Part shown: positions 8,297-18,228 of the stretch, one piece after another
How positions within the stretch are numbered: position 1 is the first letter of the stretch
How the letters are laid out: every line of letters begins with the position of its first letter
Source: Caulobacteraceae bacterium
GTDB taxonomy: Bacteria > Pseudomonadota > Alphaproteobacteria > Caulobacterales > Caulobacteraceae
Length of the DNA stretch: 64,000 bases
Assembly (NCBI GenBank): GCA_947475465.1
Contig: CANJLK010000001.1
Coordinates: 124,001-188,000, forward strand
Direction: 5' to 3'
The notes under the pieces: model-generated
Told to the model about the DNA's origin: nothing
The model's input: only the letters and a program-made list of their open reading frames with translations
The model's database searches: none
Translations under genes and position numbers: made by a program

Positions 8297-10231
8297 ATGA
8301 CCCACAATGCCTCCGTGCGCGGCGGACGCCGCACCATGCACCGCCGCACAGCTCTCAAGGCCGGCGCCTGCGGCGCCTTCGCAGCCATCGCCGGCGGCCT
8401 GGCGTCGGAAGCCGAGGCCGAACAGAAGGCATCCAACTTCGGGGTCTACAAGGGCTATGCGAAGGAGACCTACGACGGCTGGGTGCGTAGGTCGGTCTAT
8501 GTGCCGGTGCGCGACGGCACGAAGATCGCGGTCGACATCTACCGTCCGACCAAGGGCGGCATGCCGCACACCGAGCGCCTGCCGGTGGCCTTCCAGTTCA
8601 AGCGCTATCAGCGCGCCATCGTCCAGCCCAACGGCGCCGTGGTCACCGTCCTGACCGGCAAGGGCGAATACGAGACGATGAACTATATCCAGAAGAGCGT
8701 GGGCCACCTCCTGAAGTGCGGCTACGTCATCGTCTCGGCCGACCGCCGCGGCACGGGCGCCTCGTTCGGCGTCCAGACCGACCTCTCGAACCCCAAGGAT
8801 TCCCTGGACGGCTACGACATCGTCGAGTGGCTGGCCAAGCAGCCCTGGAGCACCGGCAAAATCGGAATGTTCGGCGGCTCCTACGAGGGCGAGATTCAGT
8901 TGCGGGTCGCGGGCTCGGCGCCGCCGCACCTGCGCTGCATCACTCCGGAGGTTTCGCCCTTCGACTGGTACTGGACGGTCTCGCCCGGCGGGATCGCGCG
9001 GACTTCTCAGGCCAATTTCGCGACCATGACCCACGCCATCGACGTCGACCCCAACAATGGCCCGGTGGACGCCGACAAGGACCGCGCCTTGCTGAAGGCG
9101 GCGTTGGCCGAACACGCTGCGCACAACGATTATTCGGCGCCGGCCGGCAAGATGCCCTACTGGGACTCGAAGAATCCGGTGACCGGCGAGCAGAGCTGGA
9201 TGAAGCGGCACGGTGGCCACTACGCCCCGACGCTCGCGAAGTCGGGCATCGCCGCCTATCACATGACCGGCTGGTTCTCGAACGTATCGATCCACCAGCT
9301 GACCTGGTACGCCAACCAGAAGGCCGGGCCCAAGAAGCTGCTGATCGGGCCCTGGGCCACCGGCGGGGCGCGGACGGCCGAGGAGCGCGCCCTGTGGGGC
9401 GTCGAGACCCACCGCTTCTTCGACTACTGGCTGAAGGGCGTCCAGAACGGGATCATGGCTGAGCCCGCGATCCATTCGTCGATTCCCAGCGACCATACCC
9501 GTAACGGGGCCCCCTGGAGGGGCATGTCGGCGGCCTGGCCCAGGCCCGACGAGAAGCGCATCGAGTTCTTCTTCGGGGCTGGTGGCTCGGGCACGGCAAG
9601 GTCCGTGAACGACGGCGTTCTCAACCACGACCGGCCCACGGCCGCGGAGGGCAAGGACGACCTGCAGGTGCGCTACGACTGCTGGTACAAGGGCGGCTGC
9701 GAGCCGGCGGAGGCCGGCAAGGCGCCGGTCAATCACGCCGACTTCGACGCTCAGGGCCTGACCTACACCACCAAACCGATGCCCCACGATGTCGAGATCA
9801 CCGGCCACGGCCAGGCCAGGCTCTGGGTGACGTCGACGGCGGACGACGGCGATTTCTTCCTCAAAGTCCAGGACGTCGATCCGGCGGGCGCCTCCACCTA
9901 CATCGCCAATGGCGCGATCCGCGCCTCCCACCGCAAGCTGGGCAAGGCCCCCTATGACGTCATGGGGCTTCCCTGGCAGACCAACCTGGAAGCCGACGCC
10001 GCGCCGATCCCCAAGGGCGAGCCGATCGAACTGCAGTTCGGGATATTCCCGACCTCATACAATCTGAAGACGGGCCATCGGCTCCGGGTGACGATCACGG
10101 GGTCGGACCTGGACACCGGCCCCTCGCCGCAGGCCAGTCCCGCGCCGGTGATCGCCGTTTATCGTTCCGCGACCCATCCTTCCTCGGTGACGCTGCCGAT
10201 CATCCCGGGGAAACGGGCCCAGAAGGCCTAG
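8297..10231 (+). CDS. CocE/NonD family alpha/beta-hydrolase-like protein, Tat signal (copy 1)
   Basis: MHRRTALKAG...SEAEA Tat-like leader; VPVRDGTKIAVDIYRPT; GMFGGSYEGE; C-terminal jelly-roll-like 'GHRLRVTITGSD...SVTLPIIP'. Confidence 0.88.
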   Translation: MTHNASVRGGRRTMHRRTALKAGACGAFAAIAGGLASEAEAEQKASNFGVYKGYAKETYDGWVRRSVYVPVRDGTKIAVDIYRPTKGGMPHTERLPVAFQFKRYQRAIVQPNGAVVTVLTGKGEYETMNYIQKSVGHLLKCGYVIVSADRRGTGASFGVQTDLSNPKDSLDGYDIVEWLAKQPWSTGKIGMFGGSYEGEIQLRVAGSAPPHLRCITPEVSPFDWYWTVSPGGIARTSQANFATMTHAIDVDPNNGPVDADKDRALLKAALAEHAAHNDYSAPAGKMPYWDSKNPVTGEQSWMKRHGGHYAPTLAKSGIAAYHMTGWFSNVSIHQLTWYANQKAGPKKLLIGPWATGGARTAEERALWGVETHRFFDYWLKGVQNGIMAEPAIHSSIPSDHTRNGAPWRGMSAAWPRPDEKRIEFFFGAGGSGTARSVNDGVLNHDRPTAAEGKDDLQVRYDCWYKGGCEPAEAGKAPVNHADFDAQGLTYTTKPMPHDVEITGHGQARLWVTSTADDGDFFLKVQDVDPAGASTYIANGAIRASHRKLGKAPYDVMGLPWQTNLEADAAPIPKGEPIELQFGIFPTSYNLKTGHRLRVTITGSDLDTGPSPQASPAPVIAVYRSATHPSSVTLPIIPGKRAQKA

Positions 10232-10275
10232 GCCGCCAAGAGCGCGGATCGAAAGAGGTCGAACGGAGGAAGGCC

Positions 10276-12186
10276 ATGGCAAAGCAATCGAAAGATCGTC
10301 TGCTGTCGGCGGGTCGCCGCGCGGCGCTGAAGGCGGGCGCGGCCGGTGTGCTCTTGGCGACAGCCGGCGACATCTTGCCGGCTGCCACCGCTGAACGGCG
10401 CTCGGAATTCGGCATCTACGAGGGCTATTCGGCGGGGGTCTACGACGGTTGGGTCCGCACCTCCGTTTATGTCTCAGTGCGCGACGGGGTGAAGCTCGCT
10501 GTCGACGTCTACCGACCGACCAGGAACGGCAAGCTGCACACCGGGCGCCTGCCGGTGGTGTGGCAACCGAAGCGGTTCCAGCGCGCCATTGTGCGGCCGG
10601 ACGGGTCTCTGTCGGACGCCATGGGCGGGACCAGCATGGATTCAAACACCGTGCCCACCGCCCAACTGTTGGTGAAGCACGGCTACGTCGTGGTCTCCAT
10701 CGACCGGCGCGGTACGGGCGCCTCCTTCGGCACGCGCAGCGAATTCAGCGATCCGAAGGACGCCACCGATGGCTACGACATCACCGAATGGCTGGCGAGG
10801 CAGCCTTGGTCGGACGGCAAGATCGGCATGTTCGGCTGCTCCTACGAAGGCGAAATGCAGCTGCGCACGGCGGGCACGGCCCCGCCGCACCTGAAGGCGA
10901 TCATGCCTGAGGTATCGCCCTTCGACTGGTATTGGGTGGTCAACCCTAATGGGCTCTATAAGGGCGTGTACTTTATTCCCTACACTGCCTCGATCGTCTC
11001 CCAGGACACCAATCCCAACAATGGTCCGGTCGATGCGGACGCGGATCGGTCTCTGCTGAAGGCGGCGCTGGCCGAGCACAAGGCGGGCAACGACTATGGC
11101 GCGCCACTGGGCAAGCTGCCGTTCCGCGACAGCAGGAATCCGCTCTCCGGCGAGCAGAACTGGCTGAACCGGCAGGGCGGCCACTACGCCCCGATGCTCG
11201 TGAAGTCCGGCATCGCCGTCTACCACATCACCGGCTGGTTCGCGACGGTCAGCGTCCACCAGATGACCTGGTTCGCCAACCTCAAAGGCGCTCCCCAGAA
11301 GATGCTGATCGGGCCGTGGGCGGCCGGCGGCGCCGTCACCCCGCAGGAACGCGCGCTGTGCGCCGTCGAGGCCCACCGGTTCTTCGACTACTGGCTCAAG
11401 GGCGTCCAGAACGGGATCATGGCAGAGCCCGCCATCCACTCCTCGGTCCCAAGCACCCACACCCGCGAAGGTGGACCATGGATCGGCCTGCCGGCCGTCT
11501 GGCCGCTGCCGAACGAGCAGCGCACGGAATTCTTCTTTGAGGCCGGCCCCGCCGGCGCAGTCAGGTCGGTCAACGACGGAAAGTTGACACGTATTCGGCC
11601 GGCCGGCGCGGACGGCCGCGACGACCTTACGGTGCGCTACGACCTCAACTATGAGGGTGGCGTTGAGCCCGCGAAGCTCGGCAAGCCGCCGGTCAACCAC
11701 GCCGATTTCGACGCTCAGGGCCTGACCTATACCACCGAGCCGGTGGATCAGGACATGGAGGTCACCGGGCATGGCGAGGCCCGCCTTTGGGTCACCTCGA
11801 CCGCCGATGACGGGGATTTTTTCGTCAAGGTGCAAGACGTTGATCCGGCGGGCGCCTCGACCTATGTCGCCAACGGGATATTGCGGGCCTCCCACCGCAA
11901 GCTGGCCACGCCGCCCTATGATTACATGGGCCTGCCGTGGAACAGCAGCCTACAGGCTGACGTCCAGCCGATGCTCAAGGACGAGCCCACCGAATTGAGG
12001 TTCGCCCTCTTCCCGACCTCCTACCTCTTCAGGCGCGGACATCGGATCCGGGTGACGGTGACCGGCAGCGACCTCAACCTCGGCGTTTCTCCGAAGGTCA
12101 GCCCGGCCCCGGTGATCAGCCTCCATCGTTCGGCCGCCCACCCGTCCTCGGTGATCTTGCCGATCATTCCCGCTCGGGCGATCTAA
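10276..12186 (+). CDS. CocE/NonD family alpha/beta-hydrolase-like protein, Tat signal (copy 2)
   Basis: GRRAALKAGAAG leader; GMFGCSYEGE; collinear with copy 1. Confidence 0.88.
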   Translation: MAKQSKDRLLSAGRRAALKAGAAGVLLATAGDILPAATAERRSEFGIYEGYSAGVYDGWVRTSVYVSVRDGVKLAVDVYRPTRNGKLHTGRLPVVWQPKRFQRAIVRPDGSLSDAMGGTSMDSNTVPTAQLLVKHGYVVVSIDRRGTGASFGTRSEFSDPKDATDGYDITEWLARQPWSDGKIGMFGCSYEGEMQLRTAGTAPPHLKAIMPEVSPFDWYWVVNPNGLYKGVYFIPYTASIVSQDTNPNNGPVDADADRSLLKAALAEHKAGNDYGAPLGKLPFRDSRNPLSGEQNWLNRQGGHYAPMLVKSGIAVYHITGWFATVSVHQMTWFANLKGAPQKMLIGPWAAGGAVTPQERALCAVEAHRFFDYWLKGVQNGIMAEPAIHSSVPSTHTREGGPWIGLPAVWPLPNEQRTEFFFEAGPAGAVRSVNDGKLTRIRPAGADGRDDLTVRYDLNYEGGVEPAKLGKPPVNHADFDAQGLTYTTEPVDQDMEVTGHGEARLWVTSTADDGDFFVKVQDVDPAGASTYVANGILRASHRKLATPPYDYMGLPWNSSLQADVQPMLKDEPTELRFALFPTSYLFRRGHRIRVTVTGSDLNLGVSPKVSPAPVISLHRSAAHPSSVILPIIPARAI

Positions 12187-12203
12187 CCCCCTGGACGAGC
12201 GGC

Positions 12204-12219
12204 CCGAGCTGTTGCTCGG
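12204..12219 (+). terminator. Weak candidate terminator hairpin CCGAGC-TGTT-GCTCGG
   Basis: 6-bp stem after the copy 2 stop, then AATGGCTTGATTTTT. Confidence 0.3.
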
Positions 12220-12395
12220 AATGGCTTGATTTTTCAAACTTCCGGTAGGAAGATTAAGAGGCTGGGGGGCAGTTCAATCGTTCGCTCTCCGACCCGCGGG
12301 TTCGTCGCTTTTTGGTTGTGCCGCACATCTGGCGGTCGCCGACAATCGCTGGGCTGCGCGGCCTTGCGACCCAAGTTGCGGCATAGAGCTTCAGA

Positions 12396-12410
12396 GGCGC
12401 GCAAAGCGTC
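12396..12410 (+). promoter_or_regulatory. Leader stem-loop GGCGC-GCAAA-GCGTC of CocE-like copy 3
   Basis: 23 nt before ATG 12434; pairing kept with one G-U. Confidence 0.4.
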
Positions 12411-12433
12411 CGCAAGAACAGGGAAGAACGCCA

Positions 12434-14356
12434 ATGAGCCAGGAAGACAGCGCGGACGTGGCTGTCCGCCGCGGCGTGGGCCGCCGCACCGCACTGAGGA
12501 TTGCTGCCGGGGGTGTGGCCCTGGGCGCCGTCAACAGCGGCCTTTCCGCAAACGCTCAGGCCAAGGGTCGCGTCTCGAAGTTCGGCGCCTACGAAGGCTA
12601 TGCCACCGACACTTATGACGGCTGGGTGCGCACCGCCGTCTACATCCCGGTGCGCGACGGGACCCGGCTGGCCGCGGACATCTACCGCCCGACCCGGGCC
12701 AAGGCGTTGCACAAGGGCCGGCTGCCCGCTGCCTTCCAGTTCAAGCGCTACCAGCGGGCCATCGTCCAGCCGGATGGTTCGTTGGTCGACGCCCTGGGCG
12801 GCCAGAGCATGGACTCGCTCGACCTGAAGACCGCCTTGCGGTTGATCCGGCACGGCTATGTGATCGTTTCCGTCGACCGGCGAGGGTCCGGCGCATCGTT
12901 CGGGGTGCGTAGCGAGCAAAGCGACCCGATCGACGCCCTCGACGGCTACGACGTCGTCGAGTGGCTGGCCAGGCAGCCCTGGTGCACCGGCAAGGTCGGC
13001 ATGTACGGGGCCTCCTACGAAGGCGAGGTGCAGCTTCGTGTCGCCGGCACGGCGCCGCCCCACCTGCGGGCGATCATTCCGGAAGTCGCGCCCTTCGACT
13101 GGTACTGGACGGTTTCGCCGGGCGGCATCGCCAGGACCTCCCAGGCCAAGTTCGGCGAGACCCTCTTCAAGCTCGACACCGATCCGAACAACGGACCCGT
13201 GGACGCCGACAAGGACCGCGCGCTCCTGAAGGCGGCTTTGGACGAGCACCGCAAGGGCAACGACTATTCGGGGCCGGCCGGCAAGATACCCTTCTGGGAC
13301 TCGAAGAACCCGGTCACCGGCAAGCCGCACTGGACGGTCCGGCACGGCGGCAATTTCGCCCCCGGTCTCGCGAAGTCGGGGATCGCCGTCTACCACATCA
13401 CCGGCTGGTTCTCGAACGTCACCGTCCACCAGCTGGCGTGGTGGGTGAACATCAGGGGGACCCCGCAGAAGCTGCTGATCGGGCCGTGGGGCGGGGGTGG
13501 CGCGCGCACTGACGACGAGCGCGACCTGGCCGCGCTCGAGGCGCATCGCTTCTTCGATTTCTGGCTCAAGGGGGTCCCCAACGGGATCATGGCCGAGCCG
13601 GCGATCCATTCCTCGATCCCGAGCTCCCACACCCGCGACGGTGCGCCCTGGAAAGCCATGTCCGGCGTCTGGCCGCGCCCGGACGAACAGCGTGTGCAGT
13701 TCTACTTCGACGCCGGTCCGACCGGTTCGGCCAAGTCGGTCAACGACGGCAAGCTCACCCGCGCGAAGCCCGCGGCCGCCGAGGGTCGGGACGACCTGCA
13801 GGTGCGTTACGACTGCTGGTACAAGGGCGGCTGCGAGCCTGCGGAGCCGGGCCGTCCGCCCGTCAACCACGCCGATTTCGACGCCCAGGGCCTGACCTAC
13901 ACCACCAAGCCGCTGTCGCACGATGTCGAGATCACCGGCCACGGGCAGGCCAGGCTTTGGATCACATCGACCGCCGACGATGGGGATTTCTTCCTGAAGG
14001 TGCAGGACGTCGACCCCTCGGGCGCGTCCGGCTTCGTGGCCTCCGGCGCTCTGCGCGCCTCCCACCGCAAGCTGGGCAAGGCCCCCTACGGCTATTTCGG
14101 CCTGCCCTACAACACCAGCCTCGAGGCCGACGCCGCGCCGATCCCGAAGGGCGCGCCTATCGCGCTCGAATTCGGAATCTTCCCGACGTCCTACATCGTC
14201 CGGAAGGGTCACCGCATCCGGATCACCATCACTGGGTCGGATCTCGACACTGGCCCGTCACCGCAGGTCAGTCCGGCGCCGGTGATCAGCCTCTTCCGGT
14301 CGGCCAGCCACCCGTCTTCGGTGACCTTGCCGATCATTCCGGCCCGCAAGGCCTGA
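12434..14356 (+). CDS. CocE/NonD family alpha/beta-hydrolase-like protein, Tat signal (copy 3)
   Basis: VGRRTALRIAAGG leader; GMYGASYEGE; closest to copy 1 in several stretches. Confidence 0.88.
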   Translation: MSQEDSADVAVRRGVGRRTALRIAAGGVALGAVNSGLSANAQAKGRVSKFGAYEGYATDTYDGWVRTAVYIPVRDGTRLAADIYRPTRAKALHKGRLPAAFQFKRYQRAIVQPDGSLVDALGGQSMDSLDLKTALRLIRHGYVIVSVDRRGSGASFGVRSEQSDPIDALDGYDVVEWLARQPWCTGKVGMYGASYEGEVQLRVAGTAPPHLRAIIPEVAPFDWYWTVSPGGIARTSQAKFGETLFKLDTDPNNGPVDADKDRALLKAALDEHRKGNDYSGPAGKIPFWDSKNPVTGKPHWTVRHGGNFAPGLAKSGIAVYHITGWFSNVTVHQLAWWVNIRGTPQKLLIGPWGGGGARTDDERDLAALEAHRFFDFWLKGVPNGIMAEPAIHSSIPSSHTRDGAPWKAMSGVWPRPDEQRVQFYFDAGPTGSAKSVNDGKLTRAKPAAAEGRDDLQVRYDCWYKGGCEPAEPGRPPVNHADFDAQGLTYTTKPLSHDVEITGHGQARLWITSTADDGDFFLKVQDVDPSGASGFVASGALRASHRKLGKAPYGYFGLPYNTSLEADAAPIPKGAPIALEFGIFPTSYIVRKGHRIRITITGSDLDTGPSPQVSPAPVISLFRSASHPSSVTLPIIPARKA

Positions 14357-14387
14357 GTGAGGGTAGCGCCGACTCCACACCGACTGC

Positions 14388-14405
14388 CAACAACAACAAC
14401 AACAA
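14388..14405 (+). repeat. (CAA)6 trinucleotide tract upstream of a TonB-dependent receptor
   Basis: gccaacaacaacaacaacaacgcc read directly. Confidence 0.95.
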
Positions 14406-14440
14406 CGCCCAGACATGGGCAACCAAGGGGAAGAAACGAA

Positions 14441-17215
14441 ATGACCATCGATCAGGACGGGAACCGGGGTCCCGCGAATTCCAGATCGCCGAGGGCCAGA
14501 TGGTTCCGTGGTGCGGGCCTGGTTCTGGCCGCGAGCCTGGTGGGCATGGGCGCCCCGGCGGTGGCCCAGACCAAGGGCGATACGGCGGCGCGAAACGCCG
14601 TCGACCTGGGTGAGGTCACCGTCACCGCCCGCCGGGTCGAGGAGAATATCCAAAGCGTGCCGCTCGCCGTCACCGCGCTCAGCCAGACCAAGCTCGACAC
14701 CCTGGTGGTCGACAATATCGCCGACCTCAACAAGCTGTCGCCGGGCCTGCAGGTCAACGCCTGCGTCAGCGGCGGCCTGACCGGCGGGGCCGCCTGCCGC
14801 ACCACGATCCGCGGCTTCACCTCGGGCCAGAACGCCGACTTCGGCGCCGTCGCCAGCTACTTCGCCGACGCGCCCGGCATGTTCACCTCCAACTACGACC
14901 TGCAGAATATCCAGGTGCTCAAGGGACCCCAGGGCACGCTGTTCGGCGATACGGTCACGGGCGGGGCGGTGCTCTACGTGCCGCGCAAGCCCAACGGGGC
15001 CAAGGGCGGGTTCCTCACCGCCGAACTGGGCAATTTCAACTACCGCAAGATCACGGGCGCCTACGAGAACTCCCTGGCGGACGGCAAGATCCTGTTTCGG
15101 GTGGCCGGCCAGTATCGCCACCGCGACGGCTTTGCGACCGTCCACTATTCGAACGGCACGACCGACAAGGTCGGGGACTACGACCAGGAATATATGCGCG
15201 CGTCGCTGGTCCTGAAGCCGTTCGACCGCCTGGAGAACTACACCGTCGCGCTCCTCCAGCGCGACGCTTCGCACGGCGGCGTGCAGCCGGCGCTCTACAC
15301 CGATCCGCGCTTCTTCTCGGCGGCGATCCGCAACGTCATCCCATCGGCCGATCCGGTGCGGGCGGCGACCTACCAGTTCTACACCGGCGCCCTGCCGGCG
15401 GCGGGCCTGAGCTGGTCGCAGATCGCCCTGGCCGCCGTGGCCCGGCAGGCGGCGGCGGGCCCCGATGAGGTCTGGTCGGACATCAACGCCAAGACCACCC
15501 GGCTCTACGCCGGCATCGTCAACCAGACGAAGGTGACGCTCACCGACCACCTCTATGTCCGCAACATCTACCAGCTGCGCTGGATTCCCTACCAGAAGGG
15601 CGGCAGCGGCAACTATGACGGCACCGACGAGCCGGCGCTCCAGCAGTCAGGATACCGTTCGCCGACATCGACGAATGGCTACGACGGCAACTACGGAACC
15701 TCCAAGAACGGCTTCAAGAACCGCCAGTGGACCGACGAGGTCCAGGCCGTCGGCGACCTGTGGGACAACAAGATCCAGTACCAGGGCGGCTATTTCCACC
15801 GCGAGGACCGGCCCGGCGACCGGATCGGCTACTACCCCTATGCGACGCCCTCGCCGGGCGCGGGCGGGGTCATCCTGTCGGGCAACAACAGTTCGTTCCT
15901 GACACCCGCGGCTTGCGCCGCGCTCGGCACGCCGGGAAATTCATTCTGCGTGCGCCTGAGCGGCTTCGCCCGCCATTCCGACGCGGTCTACGCCCAGGTG
16001 AACTACAAGCTGACCGATTCCCTGACCATCACGGGGGGCGTTAGGCGATCGGTCATCAGCCCCGGCGTGACCACCACGGGGCTCTATGCGGCGCCCAGCA
16101 TCAGCTTCACCGCCAGCAATGGGACGACCATCGTCGTGCCGGTGATGAACCCGAGTCTCGTCAAATACAGCAACATCCCCGACACCACGTCCTCGGCGCC
16201 CGGATACAAGTCGACCACCTACAACATCAGCGCCGACTGGAAGATCAACGACGACAACCTCGTCTACATCGCCCACCGCAAGGGCTTCAAAGGCGGCGGC
16301 GTCAATGCCGCCCTGCCGGTCACCGACCCCAACTATGTGTTCCAGCCGGAGAGCCTGAAGGACGTCGAAATCGGGCTGAAGTCTGACTGGTCGATCGGCG
16401 GCGTTCGCGGGCGGACCAACGTGGCCTTCTACAAGGACTGGTACAGCAACATCCAGACCGGCACGCGCGGGTCGGGCAATGCGCAGCTGTTCACCATCAA
16501 CGGCGGGACGGCGGATTTCCACGGGGTCGAGCTCGAAGCCAGCATCATCCCCAGCCCCTGGTTCACGATCAGCGGCAACATCTCCTACGAGAGCAACAAA
16601 TATACCCAGTTCATCGAAAACACCTTCTGCTCGGTCCAGGCCTGGCGGCAGGCGCCGGGCGGCAACTGCGACCTGGCGGCGGGCATCCCGGCCAACACCC
16701 CGATCACCATCGACCACGCCAACGGGGTCCTGACCATCGCCGCCGTAGCGCCCAGCGCCGCCTTGCCCGCAGGTCGCGCGGCGCAGGTCTTCAACTTCAA
16801 GCCGGACGGCTTCAACGTGCCCCTGACCTGGTCGCTCCAGCCGGAGATCCACCTCGAGCCGCTGCTGGGCGAGGACGTGACCATCGAGATGAATATCTAC
16901 CATAGCGCCGGCAAGACGGGTTACGGGGTGGGACCGTCGGACTACGCCGGTGTGTCGCCCTTCGTCGTGCAGTCGTGGACGGGGGCGATCTCGGGTCTCG
17001 ATGCCTTCAGCTACCCGAAGTACACCAGCTACGACCTCAGCATCGACTGGCGGAAGATAAAGGGAACGCAGGCCAACGCCTTCCTGCGCATCACCAATCT
17101 TCAGAACAAGCGCCGCCGGGTGGGCGGCGGCGACACCTTCGTCAGCGGCGGGTCCAGCGGCCCGATCGCCAATGAGCCGCGTATGGTCCTGGCCGGTCTG
17201 ACCTACAACTTCTGA
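14441..17215 (+). CDS. TonB-dependent receptor
   Basis: Signal peptide; 'VTVTARRVEENIQSVPLAVTALS', plug 'QNIQVLKGPQGTLFGDTVTGGAV', C-terminal '...GLTYNF'; ATG 14441 preferred over 14357. Confidence 0.93.
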   Translation: MTIDQDGNRGPANSRSPRARWFRGAGLVLAASLVGMGAPAVAQTKGDTAARNAVDLGEVTVTARRVEENIQSVPLAVTALSQTKLDTLVVDNIADLNKLSPGLQVNACVSGGLTGGAACRTTIRGFTSGQNADFGAVASYFADAPGMFTSNYDLQNIQVLKGPQGTLFGDTVTGGAVLYVPRKPNGAKGGFLTAELGNFNYRKITGAYENSLADGKILFRVAGQYRHRDGFATVHYSNGTTDKVGDYDQEYMRASLVLKPFDRLENYTVALLQRDASHGGVQPALYTDPRFFSAAIRNVIPSADPVRAATYQFYTGALPAAGLSWSQIALAAVARQAAAGPDEVWSDINAKTTRLYAGIVNQTKVTLTDHLYVRNIYQLRWIPYQKGGSGNYDGTDEPALQQSGYRSPTSTNGYDGNYGTSKNGFKNRQWTDEVQAVGDLWDNKIQYQGGYFHREDRPGDRIGYYPYATPSPGAGGVILSGNNSSFLTPAACAALGTPGNSFCVRLSGFARHSDAVYAQVNYKLTDSLTITGGVRRSVISPGVTTTGLYAAPSISFTASNGTTIVVPVMNPSLVKYSNIPDTTSSAPGYKSTTYNISADWKINDDNLVYIAHRKGFKGGGVNAALPVTDPNYVFQPESLKDVEIGLKSDWSIGGVRGRTNVAFYKDWYSNIQTGTRGSGNAQLFTINGGTADFHGVELEASIIPSPWFTISGNISYESNKYTQFIENTFCSVQAWRQAPGGNCDLAAGIPANTPITIDHANGVLTIAAVAPSAALPAGRAAQVFNFKPDGFNVPLTWSLQPEIHLEPLLGEDVTIEMNIYHSAGKTGYGVGPSDYAGVSPFVVQSWTGAISGLDAFSYPKYTSYDLSIDWRKIKGTQANAFLRITNLQNKRRRVGGGDTFVSGGSSGPIANEPRMVLAGLTYNF

Positions 17216-17221
17216 CGGCAA

Positions 17222-17252
17222 GGATCGCGCCGGGGCGACCCCGGCGCGATCC
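17222..17252 (+). terminator. 14-bp perfect stem GGATCGCGCCGGGG-CGA-CCCCGGCGCGATCC
   Basis: Starts 7 nt after the TBDR stop; followed by a C-run rather than a T-run. Confidence 0.55.
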
Positions 17253-17353
17253 CCCCCGCCGACGGCCACGGGCGCCCTGTTGACGGGCGCGCGCCTTTGC
17301 TAAGATCAACGCGACACGCCGTGCGTCAGGCTGGCGAAGTTGGGAGAGCCGCC

Positions 17354-18154
17354 ATGAAGAAGATCGCCATCACCGAGCGGGCGCCAGACGCAATCTCGCG
17401 CGAGGACACGACCGGCGTCGCTTTCACCGGCGACATCGCCAGTCGCAAGATCGTCGACAAGGACGATTTCCGCCTGTCCCTGTGGCGACACGAACTCGCG
17501 CCCGGGGCCGCGATCCATCTGGATCGTCCGGCGGAAGATCACATCTTCTACGTCGTCGACGGCGAATTGCTGGTCGGAGGCACCCCGGTTCCGCCAAGGG
17601 GCGCAGCCTCCATCGGGGCCGGGGCGATTTCCGAGGTCAGCGGCGGCGCCCAGGGCGCGACGGTGCTGGAGTATGTTGGTGACGCCGAGACCCGGCCGGA
17701 CAAGCCGGGCGGCTGCGTGCACATCCTCTCCCAACCCTGGATGGAGCACACGACGGTTTCGTCCCACGCGCTCTATTTCGATTCCAGTTGCCCCAATTGC
17801 TCGGTCTGGCTGCACATGACCCGCGTCGACAAGGGGGGGGCCACGCCGCCCCACTACCACACCGAGGACGAGATCATCTGCGTGGTGCAAGGCGACATGA
17901 ACCTCGGCACCCGGTCGATCGCCACCGGCGGCGCCGTGGGCGTCGCAAAGCAGGTCGTCTATAGCTTCGAGGCGGGCGACGAGGGCCTCGGCTTTGTCAA
18001 TTTCCGTCAGGCCGACCCCTTCTTCCTGCTCAAGGGCAAGAAGCTTGAGGAGGCCAAGAGTGAACGCGAACTGGTGCGCGCACTGCTGGGTCGGCTGAGC
18101 CGGGAACGCATGGCCGGCGCCGTGTCCCTGCCGAGGCCGATCGGGACGGGCTGA
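17354..18154 (+). CDS. Bicupin-domain protein
   Basis: 'IHLDRPAEDHIFYVVDGELLVGG' and 'ATPPHYHTEDEIICVVQGDMNLG'. Confidence 0.8.
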   Translation: MKKIAITERAPDAISREDTTGVAFTGDIASRKIVDKDDFRLSLWRHELAPGAAIHLDRPAEDHIFYVVDGELLVGGTPVPPRGAASIGAGAISEVSGGAQGATVLEYVGDAETRPDKPGGCVHILSQPWMEHTTVSSHALYFDSSCPNCSVWLHMTRVDKGGATPPHYHTEDEIICVVQGDMNLGTRSIATGGAVGVAKQVVYSFEAGDEGLGFVNFRQADPFFLLKGKKLEEAKSERELVRALLGRLSRERMAGAVSLPRPIGTG

Positions 18155-18228
18155 GCCATTCCGACGCCTTAGGCCATGCGGCTATTCACGCGCGGCGACT
18201 TACGGGCTGCGCTTATTAGGGACGAAAT

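Noticed and set aside
12254-14212. 652-aa minus-strand ORF opposite CocE-like copy 3 (and similar at 8225-9931, 10642-11895, 26996-28114)
   Set aside because: They resemble each other only because the sense genes are paralogs; no RBS or domain support
17832-17840. G7 run in the cupin gene as a phase-variation tract
   Set aside because: Short, in a conserved coding segment (DKGGATPPHYH), no surface or regulatory role to favour switching
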